The notes under the pieces were generated by a model. It ran no database searches, was not told the origin of the DNA, and saw only the letters and a program-made list of their open reading frames with translations. A DNA stretch of 14,312 bases from an uncultured Bacteroides sp. (lineage in GTDB: Bacteria; Bacteroidota; Bacteroidia; Bacteroidales; Bacteroidaceae): assembly GCA_934716785.1 (NCBI GenBank), contig CAKUYM010000081.1:1-14312 (forward strand). Reading direction: 5' to 3'. The position numbers were made by a program, and so were the translations under genes. Shown piece by piece: positions 1 through 7,788 of this stretch. The stretch's first letter is position 1. Every line of letters starts with the position of its first letter.

Positions 1-470
1 TCCGATGACCGCATGCCCCTCTCCCGTCCTTGTTCAGTTCGTCCGTCATCACATAGCGCACAAAGCCGGCAGTCAATGCGTCTTTTGAGAGGGTGTTTCC
101 TTTCTTGTCTTTAAAATCGGTGAAACTGAAGTTCAGGTCTTTCAGTTCCGCACCTGTCCATACGACAGCTTGCGCGTTCACACGTTCGCCACGCCAGCCT
201 TTCAGAGAAGTGTTCTTCTGAACTTTCAATCCAGGAAGTCGGTGCTTTGCATAACGGGTATCCGGCGTGCCCCAAGACACCTGTGTCGTAGTGACTGCCG
301 CCCACTCCTTTTCCGAAGGAGATGAGGGGTCGGGCAACTCTCGATAGGTTTCCAAAGGGAATTTCGGTTGTCCTGTCGGAACTCCACACTGAGTGACTCC
401 TTGTTGCTGTGCAAACAGAGTACTCATACTAAATAGACCGGCTAAAGAAATAATAGTAAGTCGTTTCATG
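1..470 (-). CDS. Secreted GH123/DUF4091-like protein, N-terminal part (runs off left edge)
   Basis: The reading frame opens at the ATG at 470-468 and runs without a stop to the window edge, giving about 156 residues. The first 20 residues (MKRLTIISLAGLFSMSTLFA, then Q) are a clear type I signal peptide, so the product is exported. After a Pro-rich stretch there is a segment around residues 90-125 containing GWRGERVNAQAVVWTG followed by a beta-strand-like LKDLNFSFTDF. This resembles the N-terminal accessory domain of Bacteroides proteins whose catalytic part is the GH123/DUF4091 glycosidase-like domain. That is family recollection; the catalytic part lies outside the window. The gene follows priA by 57 bp on the same strand. 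I see no convincing TAnnTTTG box in that gap, so it may be read through from priA or use a weak promoter. Start and secretion are secure; family assignment is moderate. Confidence 0.6.
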
Positions 471-527
471 GTTAGTAAGTTAATTAAATTAATAAAGGTT
501 TTATATAAGGGGGAATACATTCTTTCA

Positions 528-2984
528 TCACATAGGGTCTACATCATAATAGACAATCAAAGATTTATAGCGTTCGTCCTCCAGCATTTCACGCTGGATG
601 CGCAACAGCAGCTCTCTGGCACGCGCCATCGGGGCATTCCGTTCAATCTTCACCACTATCTTTTTGATGAACAGTGTTTGGATACGGGCTACGGGCGGTT
701 TGTCCGGACCCAATATCCGATTGCCGAATACCGCCCGGAGCTTGTCTGCCATCACTGCCGCCATTTGGTCGAGTAGGTCCTCCTTATGATTTTTGAGATA
801 GACATATACCAACCGGTAATAGGGCGGGTAATGGAACATCTGGCGTTCGGCAAGTTGCCCGTTCACCATATCTTCATAGTCATTGGCGATGACCTGATGG
901 ATAATCGGATGATCGATACTTTTGGTTTGTAGCACCACCCGCCCCCGTTTATTCTTGCGTCCGGCACGCCCGGAGACCTGCGCCATCAGTTGGAAAGCGC
1001 GTTCATAGGAACGGAAATCGGGGTAGTTCAATATCGTATCGGCATTCAGTATCCCAACGACACTTACATGGTCGAAGTCCAGTCCTTTGGACACCATTTG
1101 CGTTCCTATGAGAATATCGGTCTTCCCCTGTTCGAAATCCGCGATAATCCTCTCGTAGGCAGAGCGCGTGCGGGTAGTATCCAAATCCATTCGTGCCACG
1201 GCAGCTTCGGGGAACAGAATTTTGATATCATCCTCAATTTTTTCCGTACCAAAGCCACGGTTCACCAAGTCCGTCCCCTCACAAGCGGGACAGGCTTTCG
1301 GGAGCTGGTAGGTATAGCCGCAATAGTGGCAGGTGAGCTGATTGATTCCCTTATGGTAGGTGAGGCTTACGTCACAGTTCTTACACTTCGGCACCCAACC
1401 GCAGGTGCGGCACTCTATCATCGGGGCAAAGCCACGGCGGTTTTGAAAAAGGATGACTTGCTCCTTTTGCTCCAAAGCCTCTTTTATATATTGTATCAGA
1501 AGCGGTGAGAATTGTCCCACCATCCGCTTCTTGCGATGCAGTTCTTTTATATCGACCGGAATAATCTCCGGCAACTGTATTTCTTTATACCGTTCTTTCA
1601 GTTGTACGAACCCATACTTCCCGTCCATCGCATTCTGCCATGTCTCGATGGATGGCGTAGCTGTGCCCAACAGCGTCTTGGCACCGTACATGGCAGCCAG
1701 CACAATCGCCGCACTACGTGCATGATAGCGCGGAGCGGGGTCTTGCTGCTTGTAAGTGGTTTCGTGCTCCTCATCGACAATCACCAGTCCCAAATTCCGG
1801 AAAGGCAGGAATACGGATGAGCGAACGCCCAAGATAATATCATATCCATGCTCTCCGAGCTGCTTTCTCCATATCTCCACCCGTTCGGCATCGGGAAATT
1901 TGGAATGATAGATGCCAAGGCGCGAGCCGAAGACACGTTGCAAGCGTTCCGTTATCTGAGTAGTCAGTGCAATCTCCGGCAGTAAGTAGAGCACTTGCTT
2001 GCCACTACGGATGGCTTCTTCGATCAGGTGGATGTATATCTCCGTCTTTCCGCTGGACGTCACTCCATGAAGCAGGCAGACATTTTTGTCCTTAAAGGAC
2101 TGCACAATCTCGTCATGCGCCCGTTGCTGAAACTCATTCAAGGGATTCAACCCGACAATGTCTCTCTCCTGTTTATTCAACCGGCCGACTTCATGATAGT
2201 AAATCTCGAATATTTTTTTGTCTACCAGTCCGTTTAATACGGCGGGAGCTACATCTGCACGTTGCAGCAGCTCCTTCTTGGAGACCTCTTTCGGAGTTCC
2301 GCTCCCTAAGATGCCCGAGCATTCTACATATTTCATGAGAAGCGCCAATTGCTTCGGAGCACGTGACAATATATCAAACAAAATATGGAGTTGCTTCTCA
2401 TCAGCCTTTCCGGCAAGGCGCACCCGGGCTTCCGTCTTGGGCTTGTAAGTGCGTCTCAACTCCTCTTTCACGAAGATGGCTTCTTTATCAAGCAGAGATT
2501 TAATGACGGTGAGGATATTCTTTACACCGCTATCCTTTTCGAGTTTAGTGACACTCTGTTGAGAATCAACGGCAAGTAAATCAAGGATGCGCTGCTCACG
2601 TTCGGGCAATGGCGCGTCCGCTTCAAAATCAGGATTATATTCTACAATCGTTTCACTTTCCAGTTTCAGTCCCGAAGGCAGTGCCGCCTTATACACATCC
2701 CCTTGCGTGCAAAGGTAGTAATCGGCTATCCACTCCCAGAACTTGAACTGACCGGGCAATAAGATAGGAGTAGCATCCAGCAAAGCGGATATATCTTTCA
2801 CCTCATATTCTGTCGGGGCGCAATAATGAACGTTGCGGACGATGGCCGTATAAAATTTCTTCCGTCCGAAAGGAACGACCACGCGGCAGCCTATCCGCAC
2901 TTCTTCCGCACACTCATCCGGCAAAGAGTAAGTAAAGCTCTTCGGGAGCGGAAGGGGTAATATGACATCTACATATTTTTTCAT
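528..2984 (-). CDS. priA: Primosomal protein N' (replication restart helicase PriA)
   Basis: This 818-residue protein is a 3'-5' superfamily 2 DNA helicase that recognises stalled or collapsed forks and starts reloading of the replicative helicase. Visible landmarks in order: the N-terminal 3'-DNA-binding domain starting KKYVDVILPLPLPKSFTY; Walker A GVTSSGKT at about 307-314; Walker B DEEH at about 404-407; an LGTATPS motif; eight zinc-binding cysteines (525, 528, 534, 537, 552, 555, 565, 568) in the PriA pattern; GTQMVSKG at 627-634; and the arginine-finger motif SGRAGR at 671-676. The frame is open 17 codons further upstream, but the ATG at 2984-2982 is chosen because the family begins with this strand and because the upstream extension would include the promoter and part of a terminator. 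A perfect TAnnTTTG box lies only 8 nt before this ATG. No key residue appears to be missing. Confidence 0.97.
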   Translation of the reverse strand: MKKYVDVILPLPLPKSFTYSLPDECAEEVRIGCRVVVPFGRKKFYTAIVRNVHYCAPTEYEVKDISALLDATPILLPGQFKFWEWIADYYLCTQGDVYKAALPSGLKLESETIVEYNPDFEADAPLPEREQRILDLLAVDSQQSVTKLEKDSGVKNILTVIKSLLDKEAIFVKEELRRTYKPKTEARVRLAGKADEKQLHILFDILSRAPKQLALLMKYVECSGILGSGTPKEVSKKELLQRADVAPAVLNGLVDKKIFEIYYHEVGRLNKQERDIVGLNPLNEFQQRAHDEIVQSFKDKNVCLLHGVTSSGKTEIYIHLIEEAIRSGKQVLYLLPEIALTTQITERLQRVFGSRLGIYHSKFPDAERVEIWRKQLGEHGYDIILGVRSSVFLPFRNLGLVIVDEEHETTYKQQDPAPRYHARSAAIVLAAMYGAKTLLGTATPSIETWQNAMDGKYGFVQLKERYKEIQLPEIIPVDIKELHRKKRMVGQFSPLLIQYIKEALEQKEQVILFQNRRGFAPMIECRTCGWVPKCKNCDVSLTYHKGINQLTCHYCGYTYQLPKACPACEGTDLVNRGFGTEKIEDDIKILFPEAAVARMDLDTTRTRSAYERIIADFEQGKTDILIGTQMVSKGLDFDHVSVVGILNADTILNYPDFRSYERAFQLMAQVSGRAGRKNKRGRVVLQTKSIDHPIIHQVIANDYEDMVNGQLAERQMFHYPPYYRLVYVYLKNHKEDLLDQMAAVMADKLRAVFGNRILGPDKPPVARIQTLFIKKIVVKIERNAPMARARELLLRIQREMLEDERYKSLIVYYDVDPM

Positions 2985-2992
2985 TGCAGCCG

Positions 2993-3000
2993 CAAATATA
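2993..3000 (-). promoter_or_regulatory. priA promoter -7 box (TATATTTG)
   Basis: The minus strand reads TATATTTG, a full match to the Bacteroidetes TAnnTTTG -7 element. It ends 8 nt before the priA ATG, so the expected transcript start lies only about 5 nt upstream of the start codon. No clear -33 TTG element is seen about 19-21 bp upstream; that space is occupied by the terminator hairpin of the preceding gene. Confidence 0.6.
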
Positions 3001-3001
3001 T

Positions 3002-3033
3002 AAAAAAAGAGGCTTCCGACAGTTGAAAGCCTC
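3002..3033 (-). terminator. Rho-independent terminator of the OmpA-like barrel gene
   Basis: On the minus strand GAGGCTTTC pairs with GGAAGCCTC (9 bp with one G-T wobble) around a 7-nt loop AACTGTC, and seven T residues follow at once. It lies about 30 bp past the stop codon of the barrel protein gene. The other strand lacks a T tract after the hairpin, so termination should work only on the minus strand. The T tract runs directly into the priA -7 box. Confidence 0.85.
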
Positions 3034-3061
3034 AAGTTACGCTATATAAAAAGATGTTTAA

Positions 3062-3652
3062 TTAAAAGATGTAAGCAACGGACACTTGCCAACTCTTGGT
3101 TTTGTAAGAAGCGTCTGTTCCTTCAAATTTGGCGGTGTCGCTCAACGGGATGTTGTAATTGGCACCCACCTGCAAATGATTAAGCAATTTAACACCTGCG
3201 CCAACGTTGATGCCGACTTCGGCTTTCTTCTTATCCGTTCTTGCCCCTTCAATCGTTTTATTCCCTTCAAAGTCGAAATAGAAATCCGGTCCGGCTGCAA
3301 GGTAAGCCCCCAACATACTTCCCAATCCGAAGTTATACTTCAAGTTGACCGGGATGTCAAGTCCATTCTGCTTTACGGTGTATTCATCGTTCCCTTCAGA
3401 AACTTTTATACCCCTTTGGGCAAAAAGCAAAGAAGCATCCACCCCCAATCCTATGATTGGAATATTAAATTCAGCCATCGGTCCGATGAAGAAACCGGTA
3501 AAGTTGTCCTTTTTAAAGTTTTCGCTCATATCGGAGAAACTTGCCTTCGACAAGTTCAAACCTCCCTTTACACCAAAGTGTAGCTGCGCCTGAGCAGGCA
3601 TTGCCATACCGATACATACGGCAATCATTAAAGCACTAAAAATCTTTTTCAT
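3062..3652 (-). CDS. Small outer-membrane beta-barrel protein (porin-family, OMP_b-brl_2 type)
   Basis: The 196-residue product has a signal peptide ending at AQA (residues 20-22) and then alternating amphipathic strands beginning LHFGVKGGLNLSKASF. It ends in the aromatic residue Phe (WQVSVAYIF), as expected for Bam-inserted outer-membrane barrels. Gly-rich strands such as FIGPMAEFNIPIIGLGVDASL and VGINVGAGVKLLNHLQVGANYN fit an eight-stranded OmpX/OmpA-like barrel of the PF13568 kind, which is common in Bacteroidetes. Its substrate or role cannot be told from sequence; such proteins are often structural or of unknown function. It has its own promoter (box at 3678-3685) and its own terminator (3002-3033), so it is probably a single-gene transcript between aspA and priA. 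Confidence 0.88.
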   Translation of the reverse strand: MKKIFSALMIAVCIGMAMPAQAQLHFGVKGGLNLSKASFSDMSENFKKDNFTGFFIGPMAEFNIPIIGLGVDASLLFAQRGIKVSEGNDEYTVKQNGLDIPVNLKYNFGLGSMLGAYLAAGPDFYFDFEGNKTIEGARTDKKKAEVGINVGAGVKLLNHLQVGANYNIPLSDTAKFEGTDASYKTKSWQVSVAYIF

Positions 3653-3677
3653 AAATTAACGTGTTTATAATTCGAGA

Positions 3678-3685
3678 CAAAGATA
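3678..3685 (-). promoter_or_regulatory. Promoter -7 box (TATCTTTG) of the barrel protein gene
   Basis: The minus strand carries TATCTTTG, a full match to TAnnTTTG, 25 nt before the ATG at 3652 and in the AT-rich 77-bp gap after aspA. The predicted 5' leader is about 20 nt. Upstream sequence at -33 is T-rich (TGTTTA) without a clean TTG. Confidence 0.6.
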
Positions 3686-3729
3686 GCCAATTAAAATAAA
3701 TAAACACCTATTATCGGGTCTTTGTTCGC

Positions 3730-5163
3730 TCAATTATTCGGATGTATATCCAGCTTCACCGGCTTTATCATATTCTCCGGCTTCAAGATGGTATCCAAAT
3801 CCTCTTTAGAAAGGATGTTGTGCTCCAGCACGAGTTCGTAAACTCCCTTTCCTGTCGCCAAGGCTTCTTTGGCAATCTTCGTCGAGTTCTTATATCCGAT
3901 AACGGGATTCAGTGCCGTCACCACTCCGATGCTGTCGTGTACATTCCGGCGGCACTTCTCTTCATTGGCGGTGATGCCGTCTACACATAGAGTACGCAGG
4001 GTGTCAAAGCCATTCATGAAAAGCTCGGCTGATTCAAAACAGCATTGCGCCATGACGGGTTCCATGGCGTTCAATTCCATTTGGGCAGCCTCGCCGCTCA
4101 TTGCCACGCAGAGGTCATTTCCCATTACCTTATACGCTACCTGATTCATTACTTCGGGAATCACCGGATTTACCTTCCCCGGCATAATGGAAGAGCCTGG
4201 TTGCATGGCAGGCAAATTAATCTCTCCCAATCCGCAGCGGGGACCGGAAGCCAGCAGCCGTAAATCATTGCATATCTTGTTCATCTTGACAGCTACGCGT
4301 CTCATGGCAGCCGAGTAGCCCACCATGCAGGAAGTGTCCGAAGTAGCTCCCACCAAGTTGGCTGCCGGTTTTATGTCCAATCCGGTGATTTTACGCAAGG
4401 CGGCGACACACTTTTCAGCATATCCGGGTTCTGCGGTGATGCCGGTACCGATGGCGGTTGCTCCCATATTGACTGTCAGAAAATCCTGTGCGGCAAAGTC
4501 GAGGTTCTTCACCTCATGCTCCAAGATGCTCGCAAATCCGTTGAATGTCTGTCCGAGGGTCATCGGGACGGCATCTTCCAACTGAGTACGCCCCATCTTA
4601 ATCACATGCGCGAACTCTTCTCCTTTTTTGCGGAAAGATTCTATCAGTGCTTCGAGATGTTTCACTAATTTCAGGTGGGTGTAATATAGACCAATGTGAA
4701 TGGCGGTGGGATATGCGTCATTGGTGGATTGCGAACGGTTGACGTGATCGTTGGGCGAACAGTACCGGTATTCGCCGCGTTGATGTCCCATCAACTCCAG
4801 TGCGCGATTGGCTATCACCTCATTGGCGTTCATATTCGTCGTGGTTCCTGCTCCGCCTTGAATCATATCGACCGGAAATTGTTCGTGATGCTCTCCTTCC
4901 AAGATTTCCTTGCAAGCCTTCAGGATAGCGTCTGCCTGTTCTTCGGTCAGCAAATCCAGTTCGCGGTTGGCTATGGCCGCCCCCATTTTCGTGATGGCAA
5001 GTGCCTGAATGAATAAAGGGTACTCATTTAAATGAAACTTGCTGATGCGAAAATTTTCAATACCACGGAGTGTTTGTACTCCATACAATGCACTGTCGGG
5101 CACTTCGCGACTTCCTATCAAGTCGCTCTCTGTACGAGTTTTTTTTGCTAAATTCTGTTCCAT
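3730..5163 (-). CDS. aspA: Aspartate ammonia-lyase (aspartase)
   Basis: The enzyme converts L-aspartate to fumarate and ammonia in the cytosol. The 477-residue product matches the aspartase/fumarase superfamily along its full length: GSREVPDSALYGVQTLRGIENF near residues 18-38, QGGAGTTTNMNANEV at 102-116, NDHVNRSQSTNDAYP at 138-152, GRTQLEDAVPMTLGQ near 190-204, and the signature GSSIMPGKVN at 323-332, which carries the catalytic Ser loop and substrate-binding Lys. The YGVQTLRGIENF form and overall likeness to E. coli AspA favour aspartase over fumarase or argininosuccinate lyase. The loop has MPGK rather than E. coli MPAK, a conservative change. It is divergent from the dcu-ansB-porin operon across a 210-bp shared regulatory region, which supports aspartate catabolism. 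Start at 5163 gives the family N-terminus; no upstream in-frame alternative is needed. Confidence 0.96.
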   Translation of the reverse strand: MEQNLAKKTRTESDLIGSREVPDSALYGVQTLRGIENFRISKFHLNEYPLFIQALAITKMGAAIANRELDLLTEEQADAILKACKEILEGEHHEQFPVDMIQGGAGTTTNMNANEVIANRALELMGHQRGEYRYCSPNDHVNRSQSTNDAYPTAIHIGLYYTHLKLVKHLEALIESFRKKGEEFAHVIKMGRTQLEDAVPMTLGQTFNGFASILEHEVKNLDFAAQDFLTVNMGATAIGTGITAEPGYAEKCVAALRKITGLDIKPAANLVGATSDTSCMVGYSAAMRRVAVKMNKICNDLRLLASGPRCGLGEINLPAMQPGSSIMPGKVNPVIPEVMNQVAYKVMGNDLCVAMSGEAAQMELNAMEPVMAQCCFESAELFMNGFDTLRTLCVDGITANEEKCRRNVHDSIGVVTALNPVIGYKNSTKIAKEALATGKGVYELVLEHNILSKEDLDTILKPENMIKPVKLDIHPNN

Positions 5164-5373
5164 ATCAGTTGTTTTATAACAATACTATTTTAGTTCATGC
5201 ATATATAACCAACCAACAGAGTTATTGTTTTTATAAATATACAAAAACCATTCAATAAGTTTTTTTGTTGTTAATGCAAGAAAAAGAGAAGATAAAAGAT
5301 GAAAACCTTATCTTTGTGTTTTTACCGATTGGCGTTCTTACAGAAAATTCAAACCTAAAATAAGAAACAGTCT
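5164..5373. promoter_or_regulatory. Divergent regulatory region between aspA and the dcu operon
   Basis: This AT-rich 210-bp gap separates two start codons pointing away from each other. The plus strand has a full TAnnTTTG match for the dcu operon (5309-5316). For aspA only imperfect boxes are visible on the minus strand, such as TAGTATTG (about 5185-5192) and TATATTTA (about 5234-5241), each one base off, so its promoter is not assigned. No clear CRP/FNR-type palindrome was found by eye. Co-regulation of both arms is inferred from the shared region and linked pathway. Confidence 0.5.
5309..5316 (+). promoter_or_regulatory. Promoter -7 box (TATCTTTG) of the dcu-ansB-porin operon
   Basis: TATCTTTG matches TAnnTTTG in full and is identical to the box of the barrel protein gene. 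It lies 57 nt before the dcu ATG, giving an untranslated leader of roughly 54 nt. No clear -33 TTG is present at the usual distance; the region upstream is purine-rich. Confidence 0.6.
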
Positions 5374-6684
5374 ATGATATTACAATTAGCATTTGTTCTG
5401 ACCGCCATTATCATTGGTGCTCGCTTAGGAGGTATCGGCCTTGGCGTTATGGGAGGCGTAGGATTGGCGATACTCACATTCGTTTTCGGCTTGCAGCCCA
5501 CTGCTCCGCCTATCGACGTGATGCTGATGATTGCCGCCGTCATCTCGGCAGCCGCTTGCATGCAGGCAGCCGGTGGACTCGACTATATGGTAAAGTTGGC
5601 AGAACGCTTGCTGCGGAAAAATCCGTCACATGTCACCCTGTTAAGTCCATTGGTCACTTACCTGTTCACTTTCATCGCCGGAACGGGACATGTGGCCTAC
5701 TCCGTCTTGCCCGTCATTGCGGAAGTGGCTACCGAGACGAAAATCCGTCCGGAACGTCCGCTCGGCATTGCGGTCATCGCTTCCCAACAGGCCATCACGG
5801 CAAGTCCGATTTCTGCGGCCACCGTCGCCCTGCTCGGACTATTGACAGGATTTGACATTACCCTTTTCGATATTCTTAAGATTACTATCCCGGCAACTAT
5901 CGTCGGTGTATTGGTAGGCGCTCTGTTCTCCATGAAGGTTGGCAAAGACCTGATAGAAGATCCCGAATATCAGAAACGGCAGAAAGAAGGACTTTTCAAT
6001 GGCAAGAGAATAGAGATTGAGGATGTCAAGAACAAGCGATCGGCCATGCTTTCCGTCATCATCTTTGTTTTGGCAACCGCCTTTATCGTACTTTTCGGTT
6101 CTTTTGAAGGGATGCGCCCGTCTTTCCTCATCGACGGTGAGACCGTTACATTGGGGATGTCGTCCATTATCGAGATTGTCATGCTATCTGCCGCAGCCAT
6201 CATCCTGTTGGTCACCAAGACGGACGGAATCAAAGCCACACAAGGTTCCGTATTCCCTGCCGGGATGCAGGCGGTTATCGCCATCTTCGGCATTGCATGG
6301 ATGGGTGATACGTTCCTTCAAGGCAACATGGCACAGCTCACCTTCTCCATTGAGGGCATTGTACGCCAAATGCCATGGCTTTTCGGAATCGCACTGTTCG
6401 TGATGTCCATTCTTCTATATAGCCAAGCTGCCACCGTCCGTGCATTGATGCCGTTGGGCATTGCGTTAGGCATCTCTCCGTATATGCTGATCGCCCTGTT
6501 CCCCGCCGTCAACGGATATTTCTTCATCCCGAACTATCCCACCGTAGTGGCCGCCATCAATTTCGACCGGACGGGGACAACAAAAATAGGCAGATATGTG
6601 TTGAATCATTCGTTCATGATGCCCGGACTGGTATCGACAGCCGTCGCTATTGCGTTGGGACTGCTTTTTATACAATTATTTTAG
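5374..6684 (+). CDS. dcuB: Anaerobic C4-dicarboxylate transporter, DcuA/DcuB family
   Basis: This 436-residue inner-membrane protein is a Dcu-family antiporter (PF03605) that exchanges aspartate, fumarate or malate for succinate during anaerobic growth. The N-terminus reads GARLGGIGLGVMGGVGLAIL, then LQPTAPPIDVMLMI, closely like E. coli DcuB (HLQPGKPPVDVMLVI). Further shared segments are GGLDYMVKLAERLLRKNP, FIAGTGHVAYSVLPVI, IRPERPLGIAV and, near the end, NFDRTGTTKIGR (about 396-407) with NHSFMMPG. About 10-12 hydrophobic segments are visible, split by one charged cytoplasmic loop around residues 190-225. DcuA and DcuB cannot be separated with certainty; the symbol follows the closest remembered match. 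It is the first gene of the operon, 31 bp ahead of ansB, and divergent from aspA, which points to aspartate import coupled to succinate export. Confidence 0.93.
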   Translation: MILQLAFVLTAIIIGARLGGIGLGVMGGVGLAILTFVFGLQPTAPPIDVMLMIAAVISAAACMQAAGGLDYMVKLAERLLRKNPSHVTLLSPLVTYLFTFIAGTGHVAYSVLPVIAEVATETKIRPERPLGIAVIASQQAITASPISAATVALLGLLTGFDITLFDILKITIPATIVGVLVGALFSMKVGKDLIEDPEYQKRQKEGLFNGKRIEIEDVKNKRSAMLSVIIFVLATAFIVLFGSFEGMRPSFLIDGETVTLGMSSIIEIVMLSAAAIILLVTKTDGIKATQGSVFPAGMQAVIAIFGIAWMGDTFLQGNMAQLTFSIEGIVRQMPWLFGIALFVMSILLYSQAATVRALMPLGIALGISPYMLIALFPAVNGYFFIPNYPTVVAAINFDRTGTTKIGRYVLNHSFMMPGLVSTAVAIALGLLFIQLF

Positions 6685-6715
6685 TATATATTATTAACCT
6701 AAACTTCATTCAGTT

Positions 6716-7774
6716 ATGAAACAATTCAAGAGATTTGGTATAGTAGTGTCCGTGCTGCTACTTACCGTAACAATGGCATTTGCCGCAAAACCCAATATTC
6801 ATATTCTTGCCACCGGAGGAACCATTGCCGGCACGGGAAGTTCTGCCACCGGGACCAATTACACGGCAGGACAGGTTGCCATCGGTGCATTGCTCGATGC
6901 CGTTCCCGAAATCAAGGACATCGCCAACGTGACCGGTGAGCAGATAGTAAGAATCGGCTCTCAGGATATGAACGACGAAGTATGGCTGACGCTCGCCAAG
7001 AAAATCAATGAGCTGTTGAAGCGTCCGGATATTGACGGCATCGTTGTCACGCACGGAACGGATACAATGGAGGAAACCGCTTACTTCCTGAATCTTACCG
7101 TCAAGAGCGACAAGCCGGTAGTACTGGTGGGTGCCATGCGCCCGTCTACCGCACTAAGTGCCGACGGTCCGTTGAACCTATATAACGCCGTTGTTACCGC
7201 TTCCGCCAAAGAATCCAAAGGCAAGGGTGTATTGGTTGCCATGAACGGACTTATCTTAGGCGCAGAAAGTGCAATAAAAATGAACACTGTGAGCGTACAG
7301 ACTTTCCAAGCCCCCAACTCCGGAGCACTCGGCTACGTGCTGAACGGCAAAGTGTTCTACAATCAGGTGACACTTAAGAAACATACCACTCAATCTGTAT
7401 TTGACGTTGCACAACTTACCTCACTGCCTAAGGTCGGCATCATTTACAGTTACTCCAACATTGAAGCAGACATGATGGCTCCGCTGCTCAACAACGGATA
7501 CAAAGGTATTATACACGCCGGAGTGGGCAACGGTAACATTCACAAGAACATCTTCCCTGCATTGATAGATGCACGCAGAAAAGGAATCGTCGTAGTCCGC
7601 TCTTCACGCGTACCGACCGGCCCCACTACCCTTGACGCGGAAGTGGACGACGCCAAGTACCAATTCGTTGCTTCACAAGAGTTGAATCCGCAAAAGGCCC
7701 GCGTTCTGCTAATGCTCGCGCTGACCAAGACCATCGACTGGAGACAAATTCAGCAATACTTCAACGAATACTAA
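6716..7774 (+). CDS. ansB: Type II L-asparaginase, periplasmic
   Basis: The enzyme hydrolyses L-asparagine to aspartate and ammonia. The 352-residue product has a signal peptide (MKQFKRFGIVVSVLLLTVTMAFA, cut after residue 23), which marks the exported type II form. Active-site residues known from E. coli AnsB are all present: the nucleophile Thr36 in ATGGTIAG, Tyr49 in TNYTAG, Ser82 in GSQDMND, Thr115-Asp116 in THGTDTMEE, and Lys188 in AIKMNT; Glu309 in DAEVDD fits the residue supplied by the neighbouring subunit. The length matches the family. It sits 31 bp after dcu and 14 bp before the porin gene, so the three are probably one transcript. Aspartate made in the periplasm would be the direct substrate of the Dcu transporter. 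Confidence 0.96.
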   Translation: MKQFKRFGIVVSVLLLTVTMAFAAKPNIHILATGGTIAGTGSSATGTNYTAGQVAIGALLDAVPEIKDIANVTGEQIVRIGSQDMNDEVWLTLAKKINELLKRPDIDGIVVTHGTDTMEETAYFLNLTVKSDKPVVLVGAMRPSTALSADGPLNLYNAVVTASAKESKGKGVLVAMNGLILGAESAIKMNTVSVQTFQAPNSGALGYVLNGKVFYNQVTLKKHTTQSVFDVAQLTSLPKVGIIYSYSNIEADMMAPLLNNGYKGIIHAGVGNGNIHKNIFPALIDARRKGIVVVRSSRVPTGPTTLDAEVDDAKYQFVASQELNPQKARVLLMLALTKTIDWRQIQQYFNEY

Positions 7775-7788
7775 AAACGGGCTGACTT

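Noticed and set aside
990..1508. Plus-strand open frame of 172 codons inside priA
   Set aside because: It lies wholly antisense to well-conserved PriA zinc and helicase motifs, has no signal, domain or promoter, and fits a chance frame opposite a coding gene.
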